DNA of 64,000 nucleotides from Deferrisoma camini S3R1 (GTDB lineage: Bacteria > Desulfobacterota > Deferrisomatia > Deferrisomatales > Deferrisomataceae), in NCBI RefSeq assembly GCF_000526155.1, contig NZ_JAFN01000001.1:2443014-2507013 (forward strand). Reading direction: 5' to 3'. Below the pieces are notes generated by a model. The model had not been told where the DNA came from and ran no database searches. It saw only the letters and a list, made by a program, of their open reading frames with translations. Shown here in pieces: positions 8,013 to 16,985 of the stretch; positions within the stretch are counted from its first letter, which is position 1, and each line of letters opens with the position of its first letter. A program made the translations under genes and the position numbers.

Positions 8013-8645
8013 ATGGCTGTGATGCTCTCGGTCCACCCGGTCACGCCCCAGGCCCGGCACGTCCGGCGGGCGGCCGACGTGCTGCGCAACGACGGGGTGA
8101 TCGTGTACCCCACCGACACCGTGTACGGGCTGGGGTGCGACATCACCAAAAAGCACGCGGTGGAACGGATCGTCCGGATCAAGGGGCGCGACCCAAAGAA
8201 GCCCATGAGCTTCGTGTGCGCGGACCTCACCCACATCAGCCGCTACGCCCGGGTGTCCAACTTCGCCTACCGGATCCTGAAGCGGTTCCTGCCCGGCCCC
8301 TACACCTTCGTTCTGGAGGCCAGCCGGGAGGTGCCCCGGCTGCTCCTGACCAAGCAGAAGACCGTGGGGATCCGGATCCCGGACCACCCCGTGTGCCTGG
8401 GCCTGGTCAAGGAGCTGGGCAACCCCATCCTCTCCACCAGCGCCAACCCCAGCGGCGCCGACCCCCTGAATCGGCCCGAGGAGATCCAGTGGGTGCTGGG
8501 CAGCCAGGTGGACCTGATCCTGGAGTGCGGGGTGCTTCCCCGGGTGCCGTCCACGGTGGTCTCGTTGGTGGGCGAGCGGGTCCGGGTGCTGCGCGAGGGC
8601 GCGGGCGACGCCTCGTTCTTCCGGGAACTGGAGGAGGCCGGGTGA
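8013..8645 (+). CDS. Threonylcarbamoyl-AMP synthase, Sua5/YciO/YrdC family
   Basis: 210-aa cytoplasmic protein of the family that makes threonylcarbamoyl-AMP for the t6A modification of tRNAs reading ANN codons. The dsRNA-binding-like YrdC fold is shown by IVYPTDTVYGLGCD near residue 30, the KGRDPKKPMSF nucleotide site, LPGPYTFVL and NPILSTSAN. The motif spacing and 'RDPKKPMS' resemble the YciO branch, whose enzymatic activity is less certain. Start has AAGGGGA upstream. Its stop overlaps the GTG start of the next gene, so translation is coupled. Confidence 0.85.
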   Translation: MAVMLSVHPVTPQARHVRRAADVLRNDGVIVYPTDTVYGLGCDITKKHAVERIVRIKGRDPKKPMSFVCADLTHISRYARVSNFAYRILKRFLPGPYTFVLEASREVPRLLLTKQKTVGIRIPDHPVCLGLVKELGNPILSTSANPSGADPLNRPEEIQWVLGSQVDLILECGVLPRVPSTVVSLVGERVRVLREGAGDASFFRELEEAG

Positions 8646-9433
8646 TCCGGGGCATGGCCGGCCCCAGGGCGGCGGGCGCCTTTTTCTACCCGTTCCGGGG
8701 GCTGAGGTTCCTGACCCGGCACCCCCGGTTGGTGGGGCTGGTGGCCGTGCCGGTGGCCATCAACACCCTGCTGTTCGGCCTGTTCGCCTGGTTCGCCGGA
8801 AGCCGGTTCGGGCAGTGGCTGGACCGCATGCTGCCCCAGGGCGAGGGGTGGTGGTGGGCCCTGCTCTACTACCTGGCCGCGTTCGTCGGCGCGGTGATCC
8901 TGCTGGTGGTCATCGTGTACGCCTTCGCCCTGGTGGGCAACCTGATCCTCGCCCCGTTCAACGACCTGCTCAGCGAGCGGGTGGAGCGGATCTACACCGG
9001 CACCACCCTGGACGAGCCGTTTCGGCTGGGCGCGTTCCTGCGCGACATGGGCCGGTCGTTCCAGGCCGCACTGGGCCGGATGGCCCTGTATCTGGCCGGG
9101 TTCGGGCTGGTGCTGGCCCTGAACCTGATCCCGGGCCTGGGTTCCGTGGCCTCGGCCGTGCTGGCGCCCCTGGTGGCGTTCTTCTTCCTGGGGTGGGAGT
9201 ACCTCGACTACTCCTTGGAGCGGTGGCGCCTGCCGTTCGGGGCCAAGCGTCGCGCCGTGTTCCACAACGCCCCGGCCGTGGTGGCGTTCGGGTGCGGGGC
9301 GTCGCTCCTGCTGATGATCCCCCTGCTGAACCTGCTCGCGATCCCGGTGTGCGTGGTGGGCGGCACGCTCCTGTTCTGCGACCTGAGGCGGGACGGACGC
9401 GTGCGCCTGCCCGCACCCGTGTCGGATCCATGA
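8642..9433 (+). CDS. EI24/CysZ-family membrane protein
   Basis: Polytopic inner-membrane protein, about 263 aa, with hydrophobic segments near residues 30-50, 75-105, 150-195 and 225-250 and the family start FFYPFRGLRFLTRHP. Relatives include CysZ (sulfate uptake) and eukaryotic EI24; most bacterial members are uncharacterised. GTG at 8642 overlaps the previous TGA (GTGA) and has GGAGGAGG upstream; ATG at 8654 is the alternative. Its stop overlaps the next start (ATGA), so three genes form one operon. Confidence 0.8.
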   Translation: MIRGMAGPRAAGAFFYPFRGLRFLTRHPRLVGLVAVPVAINTLLFGLFAWFAGSRFGQWLDRMLPQGEGWWWALLYYLAAFVGAVILLVVIVYAFALVGNLILAPFNDLLSERVERIYTGTTLDEPFRLGAFLRDMGRSFQAALGRMALYLAGFGLVLALNLIPGLGSVASAVLAPLVAFFFLGWEYLDYSLERWRLPFGAKRRAVFHNAPAVVAFGCGASLLLMIPLLNLLAIPVCVVGGTLLFCDLRRDGRVRLPAPVSDP

Positions 9434-11283
9434 GCCACGACCCGGACTGGAAGAAGCGCTACGCCTCGCGGGTGATGACCCGGGAGGCCGCCCTGTCTCG
9501 GATCCAGCGGGGGGCCAAGATCTTCGTGGGCTCGGCCTGCGGGGAGCCCCAGTACCTGGTGGAGGGTCTGGCGGACAAGGGCCGCAGGCTGGCGGACTCG
9601 GAGATCCTGCACATCCTCACCCTGGGCATCGCCCCCTACGCCGACGAGAAGCTCTCCAAGGTGTTCCGCCACAACGCCTTCTTCATCGGCGACAACACCC
9701 GCCGGGCCGTGGCAGAAGGGCGGGCCGACTACACGCCGGTGTACCTGTCGGAGCTCCCTACCCTGTTCCGCAGCCGGCGGATCCGCCTGGACGCGGCCCT
9801 GGTGCAGGTGACCCCGCCCGACCGCCACGGCTACGTGAGCCTGGGGGTCAGCGTGGACGTGACCCGGGCGGCCGTGGAGACCGCCCGGGTGGTGATCGCC
9901 GAGGTCAACCCCCACATGCCCCGCACCCTGGGCGACTCGTTCGTGCCCGTGGATCGGTTCGACGCCCTGGTGGAGCACGCCTCCCCGGTGATCGAGTATC
10001 TGCCCCCCACCCCCGACGAGACGGCCCTGCGGATCGGACGAAACATCGCCCGCCTGGTGGGCGACGGCGCCACGATCCAGATCGGGATCGGGGCGATCCC
10101 CCACGCCGCGGTCCAGGCCCTGCGGGACAAGCGGGACCTGGGCGTGCACACCGAGATGTTCTCGGACTGGCTCCTCGACCTGGTTCGGGCCGGCGCGGTC
10201 ACGAACCGGCGAAAGAGCCTGCACCCGGGCAAGGTGGTGGCGTCGTTCTGCATGGGCTCCCGCGAGCTGTACGACTTCATCGACAACAACCCCATGGTGG
10301 CGTTCCACCCCAGCGACTACACGAACGACCCCTTCGTGATCGCCCAGAACGAGAACATGGTGGCCATCAACACCGCCCTGGAGATCGACCTCACCGGCCA
10401 GGTGTGCTCCGACTCCATCGGCCACCAGTTCTACTCGGGCATCGGCGGCCAGGTGGACTTCATCCGGGGCGCCGCCCGCAGCCCGGGGGGCAAGGCGATC
10501 ATCGCGCTTCCGTCCACGGCCCGGGGCGGGGCGGTGAGCCGCATCGTGCCCCAGCTCTCGCCCGGGGCCGGGGTGGTCACCACCCGGGCGTCGGTCCGGT
10601 ACGTCGTGACCGAGTGGGGGTACGCGGACCTGTTCGGCAAGACGATCCGCGAGCGGGCCATGGCGCTCATCAACATCGCCCACCCCAGGTTCCGCAAGGA
10701 GCTCCTCGACGCCGCCCGGCGGCTCCACTACGTCTGGCCCGATCAGATCATCCCCTCGGCCCTGGACCTGTACCCCGAGCGCTACGAGCGGTGGGTCACG
10801 GTGGCCGGCGTGCGGCTGCTGCTGCGGCCGGTCAAGGTCACGGACGAGCCGCTCCTGAAGGAGCTGTTCTACAGCCTGTCGGACGAGTCGGTGTACCGGC
10901 GGTACTTCACGGTGATCAAGTACATGCCCCACGAGCGGCTCCAGGAGGAGCTGGACCTGGACTACGAGAAGAAGATGGCCCTGGCCGCCGTGGTGGAGCA
11001 CGACGGCGTGGAGGAGATGGTGGGGCTGGCCCAGTACGTGCTGGACGAGGCGAGCGGGCTGGCCGAGGCCGCGTTCCTGGTGCGGGACGACTGGCAGGGC
11101 AAGGGGCTGGGCCGGGCCCTGGTGGAGCACCTGATCGAGGTGGCCCGGGACAAGGGGATCCGGGGCATCATGGCCACGGTCATGCCGGAGAACCGCGCCA
11201 TGATGCACCTCTTTCAGAAGGCCGCGAAGAAGATGGAGACCCGGTTCGAGGACGGGGCGTACGTGCTGGAGTTCGAGATCTGA
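9430..11283 (+). CDS. Acetyl-CoA hydrolase/CoA-transferase fused to a GNAT acetyltransferase
   Basis: A 617-aa fusion. Residues 1-440 are an acetyl-CoA hydrolase/4-hydroxybutyrate-type CoA-transferase with the catalytic glutamate at E242 in GVHTEMFSD, the oxyanion-type GIGAIP and the late GGQVDFIRGA motif. Residues about 455-617 are a GNAT domain with the acetyl-CoA loop QGKGLGRAL near 555 and FLVRDDW. It would move or release CoA from acetate-like acids; the GNAT part may acetylate a protein and regulate the enzyme or its partners, but this is inference. Last gene of the YrdC-EI24 operon, ATGA overlap at its start. The stop is only 15 bp from the convergent symporter. Confidence 0.85.
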   Translation: MSHDPDWKKRYASRVMTREAALSRIQRGAKIFVGSACGEPQYLVEGLADKGRRLADSEILHILTLGIAPYADEKLSKVFRHNAFFIGDNTRRAVAEGRADYTPVYLSELPTLFRSRRIRLDAALVQVTPPDRHGYVSLGVSVDVTRAAVETARVVIAEVNPHMPRTLGDSFVPVDRFDALVEHASPVIEYLPPTPDETALRIGRNIARLVGDGATIQIGIGAIPHAAVQALRDKRDLGVHTEMFSDWLLDLVRAGAVTNRRKSLHPGKVVASFCMGSRELYDFIDNNPMVAFHPSDYTNDPFVIAQNENMVAINTALEIDLTGQVCSDSIGHQFYSGIGGQVDFIRGAARSPGGKAIIALPSTARGGAVSRIVPQLSPGAGVVTTRASVRYVVTEWGYADLFGKTIRERAMALINIAHPRFRKELLDAARRLHYVWPDQIIPSALDLYPERYERWVTVAGVRLLLRPVKVTDEPLLKELFYSLSDESVYRRYFTVIKYMPHERLQEELDLDYEKKMALAAVVEHDGVEEMVGLAQYVLDEASGLAEAAFLVRDDWQGKGLGRALVEHLIEVARDKGIRGIMATVMPENRAMMHLFQKAAKKMETRFEDGAYVLEFEI

Positions 11284-11298
11284 GCCGGGCCGTCGGGG

Positions 11299-13287
11299 CT
11301 ACACCCCGGGCTCCTCCACGTCGAGGCGGATCGGGGCGTCCTCGCCGGCACGGGCCTCCAGGAAGTCCTCCCGCAGGGGCTCCACCGCGCCGAACCGGGT
11401 GCTGAGCTCCAGCTTGTAGGCCAGGAACCACATCATGTAGATGCCGAACGCCCACCACACGAGCTGCCACCACCACAGGGGGGCCACGCCCAGGGGCCAG
11501 GTGGACGGGTCCCGGGGGTCCAGAAGGCCGAAGAAGGTGTTGCCCACCACGGCCAGGGGGCCGATGCCGAACACGAACCACAGGAGCACCAGGGCCCAGG
11601 CCACCTTCTTCAGCGGCGCCTTCCCGGCCGGCACCGAGGCGTGCTCCCGCAGATACCGGTGGTAGCCCAGCCGGCGCAGGTACTCCTTGCGCTCGGGCTG
11701 GGTCACCGCCGACACGGCCACGGCCACCACCGCGTTCGCCAGGATCCCCCACCCCGCGCAGTGGATCGTGAGGGGGTAGGCTCCGAACCCCAGCGCCCGG
11801 TGGAGCGCCACGAACGGCTCCCAGTGGAACGGGTAGGTCAGGATCACGGCCGCCATGCCGGCCACCAGCCCGGCCACCACCCCCTGGCGGGTGAACCAGG
11901 GCACGTACAGGGTGGCCAGGAGCGGGATCCACATCTGGGCCCCGAACGACACGGCCAGCCCCCCGAGCAGCACGAGGGCGTCCTCGGAGTAGGTGGCCAC
12001 CAGGAGCGCGGCCAGGGTGATGATCACCACCCACACCCGGCCCCAGAACTTCTGCTGCCCGGCCGTGGCGTTGGGGTTCAGGTAGCGCACGTACAGATCC
12101 CGGGTGATCATGCCCGCCGTGGTGGACATGTACGCCGAGCCCGTGGACTGCATGGCTGCCAGGGCGCAGATGGCCAAGAACCCCACGACCATGGGGGCCT
12201 GGTCGCTCACCAGGTTGATCAGGGCCGGCACCAGGTTCTCCTGGTTGCCGCCGGCCAGCAGGTCCACCGACAGCTTACCCTGGCCGATCAGCACCCATCC
12301 CCCGAGGCCCTGGATCACCGAGAACACGAACAGGCACACGCCCACGGCCAGGGAGCTGGCCCACACCTGCTGGGGCGCGAACGGCTTGGGGTTGGTGTTG
12401 GAGAACGCCCACATGGTGAACGCGGGCGAGGCCTGGATGCCCATCAGGGCGAACAGGTAGGTGAGGATCATGGTGCCGGTCCACATGCCGCCCTCGGCCT
12501 GGGCCGCCGACGGCACGGCCTGGATCGCGCCGGGCACGGCCACCAGACGGTGGTACCCCTGGGGCGTCAGGGCCGGCCGCCCCAGCAGGTCGGTGCCCCG
12601 GGCCGCGTCGGACCGGATCATGTCGGCGAAGGTCGAGGTGAACGGCCCCCACCCCCCGGTCTTCACGAGCACGATGATCCCGATGGCCACGATGCCGGCC
12701 ATGAGCAGGACGCACTGGGCCGTGTCCACGTAGGCCACGGACCGCAGCCCTCCCAGCACCACGTACAGGAGCACCACGATCGACAGGGCCCACATGCCGA
12801 AGTTCACGTCCACCACGCCGCCGCTGAGCACGTTGAACAGCACCCCCGACGCCTTGAACTGCAGCCCCAGGTACGGCACCGCGTAGAACAGGGCCACCAC
12901 CACGGTGAGCCACCGCATGGCGTCGCTGCGGAAGTAGTCGGCGTACATCTCGCCCGGGGTCACGTACCCGTGGCGCTTGCCCATCACCCACGTGCGTTTG
13001 AGGAACAGCACGCCGGTGAACGGGATGGCGATCACATAGAACGCGGCGAACGCGTAGGGCAGGCCGTCGCGCCACACCAGGGCCGGGTGGCCCACGAAGG
13101 TCCAGCCCGAGAACGAGGTGGCCGTGGCGGCCAGCACGAACACCCACATCGGGATCTGCCGGCCGGCGATGAAGTAGTCGGCCGCGGTGCGCGCCCGGGC
13201 ATACCCCTTGAGCCCCCAGAACAGGCAGTAGGCCCAGTAGAAGCCGGAGAGCACGAACAGCCAGACGACGGACTCGTGGGTGCCCAT
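11299..13287 (-). CDS. Sodium:solute symporter family protein
   Basis: 662-aa inner-membrane transporter of the SSS family, with about 13 hydrophobic segments. The DYFIAGRQIP motif after the first helix, TSFSGWTFVG in the helix carrying the sodium-site residues, and QSTGSAYMSTTAGMITRDLY in the eighth-helix region are typical. It lacks the distinctive motifs of PutP or ActP strongly enough to name a substrate. A long periplasmic or cytoplasmic C-terminal tail follows the last helix. ATG at 13287 has GGATC upstream. No co-directional partner lies within 100 bp, so it is probably monocistronic. Confidence 0.85.
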   Translation of the reverse strand: MGTHESVVWLFVLSGFYWAYCLFWGLKGYARARTAADYFIAGRQIPMWVFVLAATATSFSGWTFVGHPALVWRDGLPYAFAAFYVIAIPFTGVLFLKRTWVMGKRHGYVTPGEMYADYFRSDAMRWLTVVVALFYAVPYLGLQFKASGVLFNVLSGGVVDVNFGMWALSIVVLLYVVLGGLRSVAYVDTAQCVLLMAGIVAIGIIVLVKTGGWGPFTSTFADMIRSDAARGTDLLGRPALTPQGYHRLVAVPGAIQAVPSAAQAEGGMWTGTMILTYLFALMGIQASPAFTMWAFSNTNPKPFAPQQVWASSLAVGVCLFVFSVIQGLGGWVLIGQGKLSVDLLAGGNQENLVPALINLVSDQAPMVVGFLAICALAAMQSTGSAYMSTTAGMITRDLYVRYLNPNATAGQQKFWGRVWVVIITLAALLVATYSEDALVLLGGLAVSFGAQMWIPLLATLYVPWFTRQGVVAGLVAGMAAVILTYPFHWEPFVALHRALGFGAYPLTIHCAGWGILANAVVAVAVSAVTQPERKEYLRRLGYHRYLREHASVPAGKAPLKKVAWALVLLWFVFGIGPLAVVGNTFFGLLDPRDPSTWPLGVAPLWWWQLVWWAFGIYMMWFLAYKLELSTRFGAVEPLREDFLEARAGEDAPIRLDVEEPGV

Positions 13288-13307
13288 GGCCGATCCTTTT
13301 CGGGGAA

Positions 13308-13405
13308 CTTCGGTCGTTGGTCGTCAGTCGTTGGTGGTCGGTCGGGGGCCTTCGGCCCGCTGGGCGGCTGGGCGGCTGGGCCGCTAGGCGGCCGGGCGGC
13401 TAGGC
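13308..13405. repeat. Composite tandem repeat: GGTCGTT units, CCTTCGG hairpin, GGGCGGCT units
   Basis: Three modules in order: CGGTCGTTGGTCGTCAGTC-type units (13311-13344), GGGGCCTTCGGCCCGC (about 13347-13362), and (T/C)GGGC(G/C)GC units to 13405. The same order recurs near 55668-55735, partly at 16030-16075, and inverted near 23940-24035. The right end runs into the last codon of pncB. Confidence 0.8.
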
Positions 13406-14593
13406 GCCCGGCCCCGCAGGGATTTGGGGGGCGTCCAGGAGCCGAAGCTGGGCCAGGACCCGCTCCCGGACTTGGGTGGTGGGCTCGGGCTCCCGCACCA
13501 GCCGGCCGTCCCGGATCCACTCCACGGTCCACGGCTCCCACGCGCCGCCGCACGGACACGCATCGGCCGGCCTTCGGCCCCGGGGGACCACCCGGGTGGT
13601 CAGGCACGCCGGGCATCCGTACACGTCCTTGGCCCCCGAGCGCTTGCCCCGCTTGGCCCGGGGCTCGCCCTCCACCTCCACGATGTCCATGGAGAAGTCC
13701 ACCGTGCGGGCCGCGCTGATGGAGGTGCCCACCCCAAACCCCTGCACCAGGGGTCGAAGCTCCCGCAGATCGTCCTCGGTGAGCCCGCCCGAGAGGAAGA
13801 TGCCCACCCGCTCGAACCCCCGGATGTCGAGCTCCCAGCGCACCTCCTCCACGATGCGCTTGAAGCTGCCCCGGCGGCTCGACGGGGTGTCGAGCCGCAC
13901 CGCGAACAGCCGGTCGCCCAGGGCCTGGGCAACCCGAACGGCCTCGAACTTCTCGTCGTTGAAGGTGTCGATGAGGCTCACCAGCCTCACCTCGGGCCCC
14001 ATGGCCCGGCCGTAGGCGCGGGTGGCCTCCACGCAGTCCCCCAGGATCAGGATCAGGGCGTGGGGCATGGTGCCGGTGGGCTCGATGCCCAGCTTCTCGG
14101 CCGCGGCCACCGTGGCCACCCCGTCGCACCCGCCCAGGTAGGCGCTGCGCTCGATCATGGGCGCGACGGCCGGGTGCATCCGGCGGGCCCCGAACGACAC
14201 CAGCAGGCGGTCCCCGGCGGCCAGCCGGCACCGCGCCGCCTGGGTGGCGATGCCCGAGGCCTGGCATAGGAACCCCAGGATCGCGGTCTCGTACACCCCG
14301 AACTCCCGGTAGTCACCCTCGATCTCCAGCACCACGTCCCAGGGCCGAAAGATCGTGCCCTCGGGCAGGCCCCGCACCGTCACAGGCAGCCGCTTCAGGA
14401 GCTCCAGGGCCTCGTCCACGCCCGCCAGCACGGCCCAGGGCCAACCGTCCGGGAACCCCTTGGCCACGAACTCGGCCACCACCCGCTTGTGGATCCCTTC
14501 GTTCTCGAGCACCCGAAGGGTCCGGGTGAAATAGACATCGGTGACCTTTCCCGAGAGGATCTCCTGGTTGGAAGCGGTCCAGAGCTTGGGCAT
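13400..14593 (-). CDS. pncB: Nicotinate phosphoribosyltransferase
   Basis: Joins nicotinic acid to PRPP to give nicotinate mononucleotide in NAD salvage. 397 aa; visible motifs include VTDVYFTRT near the N-terminus, the RRMHPAVAP loop with the catalytic His, GTMPHALILI, LIDTFNDEK and FLSGGLTEDDL. The C-terminus carries CPAC and CPCGG, a metal-binding knuckle found in the archaeal-type short enzyme. Start at 14593 follows AAAGGATCC. The nicotinamidase gene that makes its substrate lies just upstream on the same strand, separated by repeat copy 2, so the two form a salvage pair. Confidence 0.92.
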   Translation of the reverse strand: MPKLWTASNQEILSGKVTDVYFTRTLRVLENEGIHKRVVAEFVAKGFPDGWPWAVLAGVDEALELLKRLPVTVRGLPEGTIFRPWDVVLEIEGDYREFGVYETAILGFLCQASGIATQAARCRLAAGDRLLVSFGARRMHPAVAPMIERSAYLGGCDGVATVAAAEKLGIEPTGTMPHALILILGDCVEATRAYGRAMGPEVRLVSLIDTFNDEKFEAVRVAQALGDRLFAVRLDTPSSRRGSFKRIVEEVRWELDIRGFERVGIFLSGGLTEDDLRELRPLVQGFGVGTSISAARTVDFSMDIVEVEGEPRAKRGKRSGAKDVYGCPACLTTRVVPRGRRPADACPCGGAWEPWTVEWIRDGRLVREPEPTTQVRERVLAQLRLLDAPQIPAGPGA

Positions 14594-14630
14594 GGATGGA
14601 TCCTTTCTGAGCCGGGAGGCTGGGCAGCCC

Positions 14631-14812
14631 CGTCAGGCCCCTGCGAGGCCCTACAACGGGAAGGGTAACGTTTGTGGGTCCGGGGCGGGCTAGAAACTAG
14701 AAACTAGAAACTAGAAACTAGAAACTAGAAACTAGAGACTAGAGACTAGAACGTATGGGAATTCTGGAGGTCTTCAAGCGTCCTCGCGTCCCGGCCTCCT
14801 AACGTCCCAGCC
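14631..14812. repeat. Intergenic compound repeat (copy 2) with AACTAGA heptads
   Basis: Same order as copy 1 at 223-375: 'aggccctacaacgggaaggg', then eight or nine tandem AACTAGA/GACTAGA heptads (14691-14750), then 'acgtatgggaattctggagg' and CGTCC-rich units, ending in 'cgaagttacc'. More heptads than copy 1, as expected from slippage. Confidence 0.9.
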
Positions 14813-14836
14813 GAAGTTACCGGGGAACACGCGCCG

Positions 14837-15373
14837 TTACGGCGCTTGCCGGTCCACCAGGCGGGCGCCGAGCACCCGCTCCATCTGGCGCAGGGCGAAG
14901 GCGTGGTCCTCGGGGTCGAGCCCGGCCACGGCGTCCCGGACCACCTCCACCCCGTAGCCGCGCATGGCCGCGTCGGCCGCGGTGTAGAGCACGCAGATGT
15001 TCGTGACGCACCCCACCAGCCGAACCACCCGGACTCCCTGCCCCCGGAGCACCCGGTCCAGGTCCGAACCGTGGAACCCGGAGTAGGTGGTCTTCTCCAC
15101 CACCGGGTCCGACGGCCCGGGCGCCAGGGCATCGACCACCCGGGCGCCCCAGGTGCCCCGCACGGCGTGGGGCGGCCAGCCCATGCGGGAGAACTCGGGA
15201 TCGTCCGGCCGGTGGGCGTCGCACACATACACCACCGGCTCGCCCCGGGTCCGGGCATCGGCCACCTCCTGGACGACCCGGGGCAGGATCGTCGCGGTGT
15301 CGGGAACCCGCAGGCTCCCCTTCTCGTCCACGAAGTCGTTGAGCATGTCGATCACCAGAAGGGCTCTGGCCAT
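14837..15373 (-). CDS. pncA: Nicotinamidase (isochorismatase family)
   Basis: Deamidates nicotinamide to nicotinic acid, which the neighbouring PncB then uses. 178 aa with the catalytic triad D9 (LVIDMLND), K94 (VEKTTYSGF) and C127 (CVTNICVLYTA). The metal ligands fit D52 and H54 in CDAHRPDDPEF. ATG at 15373 is preceded by AAGGAGG and overlaps the pcm stop (TGATG), so it is coupled to pcm. A GTG two codons earlier is possible but less well spaced. The isochorismatase fold also covers other amidases; the pncB partner makes nicotinamidase the best call. Confidence 0.88.
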   Translation of the reverse strand: MARALLVIDMLNDFVDEKGSLRVPDTATILPRVVQEVADARTRGEPVVYVCDAHRPDDPEFSRMGWPPHAVRGTWGARVVDALAPGPSDPVVEKTTYSGFHGSDLDRVLRGQGVRVVRLVGCVTNICVLYTAADAAMRGYGVEVVRDAVAGLDPEDHAFALRQMERVLGARLVDRQAP

Positions 15374-16014
15374 CACCACCCCTCCTTCCCCACGAGGGGA
15401 ACGAACCGGCAGCCGCCCAGGTCCTCCCGGAGCACCCGGTTACCACGGCGGGTGAGCCGCAGGAGCTCCTGCACGCCCCGGTCGCCCACCGGGATCACCA
15501 GCACCCCGCCCTGGGGGTCCAGCTGGGCCTCCAGCGACGGAGGAACCCGGGGGGCCCCCGCGGTCACCAGGATCGCCTGGAACGGCGCCTCCTCCGGCAC
15601 GCCCAGCGTGCCGTCGCCCACCACCACCTGCACGTCGTAACCCAGCCGCTCGAGCCGGCGGGCCGCCTGCGCGGCGAGCTCCGGATCCCGCTCCACCGAG
15701 ATCACCCGGCACCCCAGCTCGGCCAACACCGCGGCCTGGTACCCCGAGCCGGTGCCCACCTCGAGCACCTTCTCGCCGCCCCGCAGGCCCAGCGCCTCGG
15801 TCATCAGCGCCACCATGTAGGGTTGGGAGATGGTCTGGCCTCCGCCGATGGGCAGGGGGGTGTCGTCGTAGGCCATGGCCTGCAGGTTTGCGGGCACGAA
15901 CTCGTGGCGGGGCACCCGCGCCAGGGCGTCCAAGACCCGGGGGTCCCGGATGCCCCGCCGCCGGATCTGGGCCTCCACCATGGCCGCGCGCATCCGGTCG
16001 TAGTCCGGCGCCAT
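15373..16014 (-). CDS. pcm: Protein-L-isoaspartate O-methyltransferase
   Basis: Cytoplasmic repair enzyme that methylates L-isoaspartyl residues of aged proteins using SAM. 213 aa with HEFVP near residue 40, the conserved GGGQTISQPYMVA segment, the SAM-binding VLEVGTGSGYQAA, SVERDPELA and VTAGAPRVPPSL. ATG at 16014 is favoured because GGGGAG lies eight bases upstream; GTG at 16023 adds three residues. Followed by pncA with a TGATG overlap. Confidence 0.93.
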   Translation of the reverse strand: MAPDYDRMRAAMVEAQIRRRGIRDPRVLDALARVPRHEFVPANLQAMAYDDTPLPIGGGQTISQPYMVALMTEALGLRGGEKVLEVGTGSGYQAAVLAELGCRVISVERDPELAAQAARRLERLGYDVQVVVGDGTLGVPEEAPFQAILVTAGAPRVPPSLEAQLDPQGGVLVIPVGDRGVQELLRLTRRGNRVLREDLGGCRFVPLVGKEGW

Positions 16015-16029
16015 GATCGACACTCCCCG

Positions 16030-16110
16030 GCAGCCTCGGTCGGCGGTCGTCAGTCTGGGGCCTTCGGCCCGCGGGAAGGCTCAAAGGCTAGAAAGCTGGA
16101 AGGCTAGGGG
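16030..16110. repeat. GGTCGTC / CCTTCGG / GCTAGAAAG tandem repeats
   Basis: TCGGTCGGCGGTCGTCAGTC, then GGGGCCTTCGGCCCG, then GCTCAAAG-GCTAGAAAG-CTGGAAG-GCTAG units. It combines the modules found at 13308-13405 with the GCTGGAAAG family found around 52.6 and 55.0-55.9 kb. Confidence 0.8.
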
Positions 16111-16209
16111 ACTCAAAAAAACCTCCCAGATTCCAAGGCGTTCTAGGAATCACCGCACCTCTTCGCCTCCACCTCACGGTCAGGGGGGCATGGGGCCTGC
16201 GATTCAGGA

Positions 16210-16292
16210 ATCAGGAGTCAGTGGACAGAAGACAGGGGAAAATCGCTCCGGCAGTTCTCCGGTCTACTGTCCTCTGAATTCTGGCCCCTGAT
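16210..16292. repeat. Imperfect 28-bp inverted repeat (hairpin element)
   Basis: ATCAGGAGTCAGTGGACAG (from 16210) is inverted as CTACTGTCCTCTGAATTCTG...CCCTGAT (16264-16292) around a ~28-bp loop. It is in the 16024-16384 gap beyond the mglA stop and may end that transcript. Right after it, 'cggccggaacc' resembles the right end of the stem-loop repeat family. Confidence 0.6.
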
Positions 16293-16384
16293 ACGGCCGC
16301 GCACGGCCGGAACCAAGCCCCTCGCCGCCAATGAAGTGCGCCCGTTTTGCCGCCTGGTTAATAGTAGGTAAGCAGCCCCTCTCG

Positions 16385-16981
16385 TCAATGTCCAGGCGTC
16401 CGTTGGGCCAGCTCCGACAGCACCAGGCGGGCCACCCCCTTCAGGGTCTCGAACACGCCCCTGCCCTGGGAGGCCACGGCCTCGAACTCGGGCACGCCCG
16501 GGGACCCGAGGCACCGGCGCAGGCCCTCCACCGGCACGGCGCCCTCCAGGTCGCGCTTGTTGTACTGGACCACGGTGGGCACCCGGTCGCGCCGCAGGCC
16601 GTACCCGGCCAGGTTGCGGCCCAGGTCGGCCCACGACTCGGCGTTGGCGTCCAGGCGAAGGGGGTCGCTGTCGGCCACGAACACCAGGCCGTCCACCCCC
16701 TTGAGGATCAGCCGGCGGCTCGCCGCATAGAACACCTGGCCCGGCACGGTGTACAGGTGGAACCGCACCTGAAACCCGCGAAGCGTGCCCAGGTTCAGGG
16801 GGAGGAAGTCGAAGAACAGGGTGCGCTCGGTCTGGGTGGCCAGGCTGATCAGCCGGCCCTTCTGGCGGGTGGGGGCCCGGGCGTACACGTGCCGCAGGTT
16901 GGTGGTCTTTCCCCCCAGCCCGGGGCCGTAGTACACGATCTTGACGTTCAGTTCCCGGGCGGAGTAGTTGACGAAAGCCAT
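16385..16981 (-). CDS. mglA: MglA-type small Ras-like GTPase
   Basis: 198-aa bacterial Ras-like GTPase that sets cell polarity and switches motility or pilus poles in relatives. P-loop [10 protein letters not shown] near residue 19, the MglA-specific FDFLPLNLG and [12 protein letters not shown] (switch II; no Gln-Leu as in Ras), and base recognition QYNKRDL. The family needs MglB as activator, and an MglB-like roadblock gene ends five bases upstream. No clear ribosome site, so translation probably depends on coupling. Confidence 0.93.
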   Translation of the reverse strand: MAFVNYSARELNVKIVYYGPGLGGKTTNLRHVYARAPTRQKGRLISLATQTERTLFFDFLPLNLGTLRGFQVRFHLYTVPGQVFYAASRRLILKGVDGLVFVADSDPLRLDANAESWADLGRNLAGYGLRRDRVPTVVQYNKRDLEGAVPVEGLRRCLGSPGVPEFEAVASQGRGVFETLKGVARLVLSELAQRTPGH

Positions 16982-16985
16982 GGCA

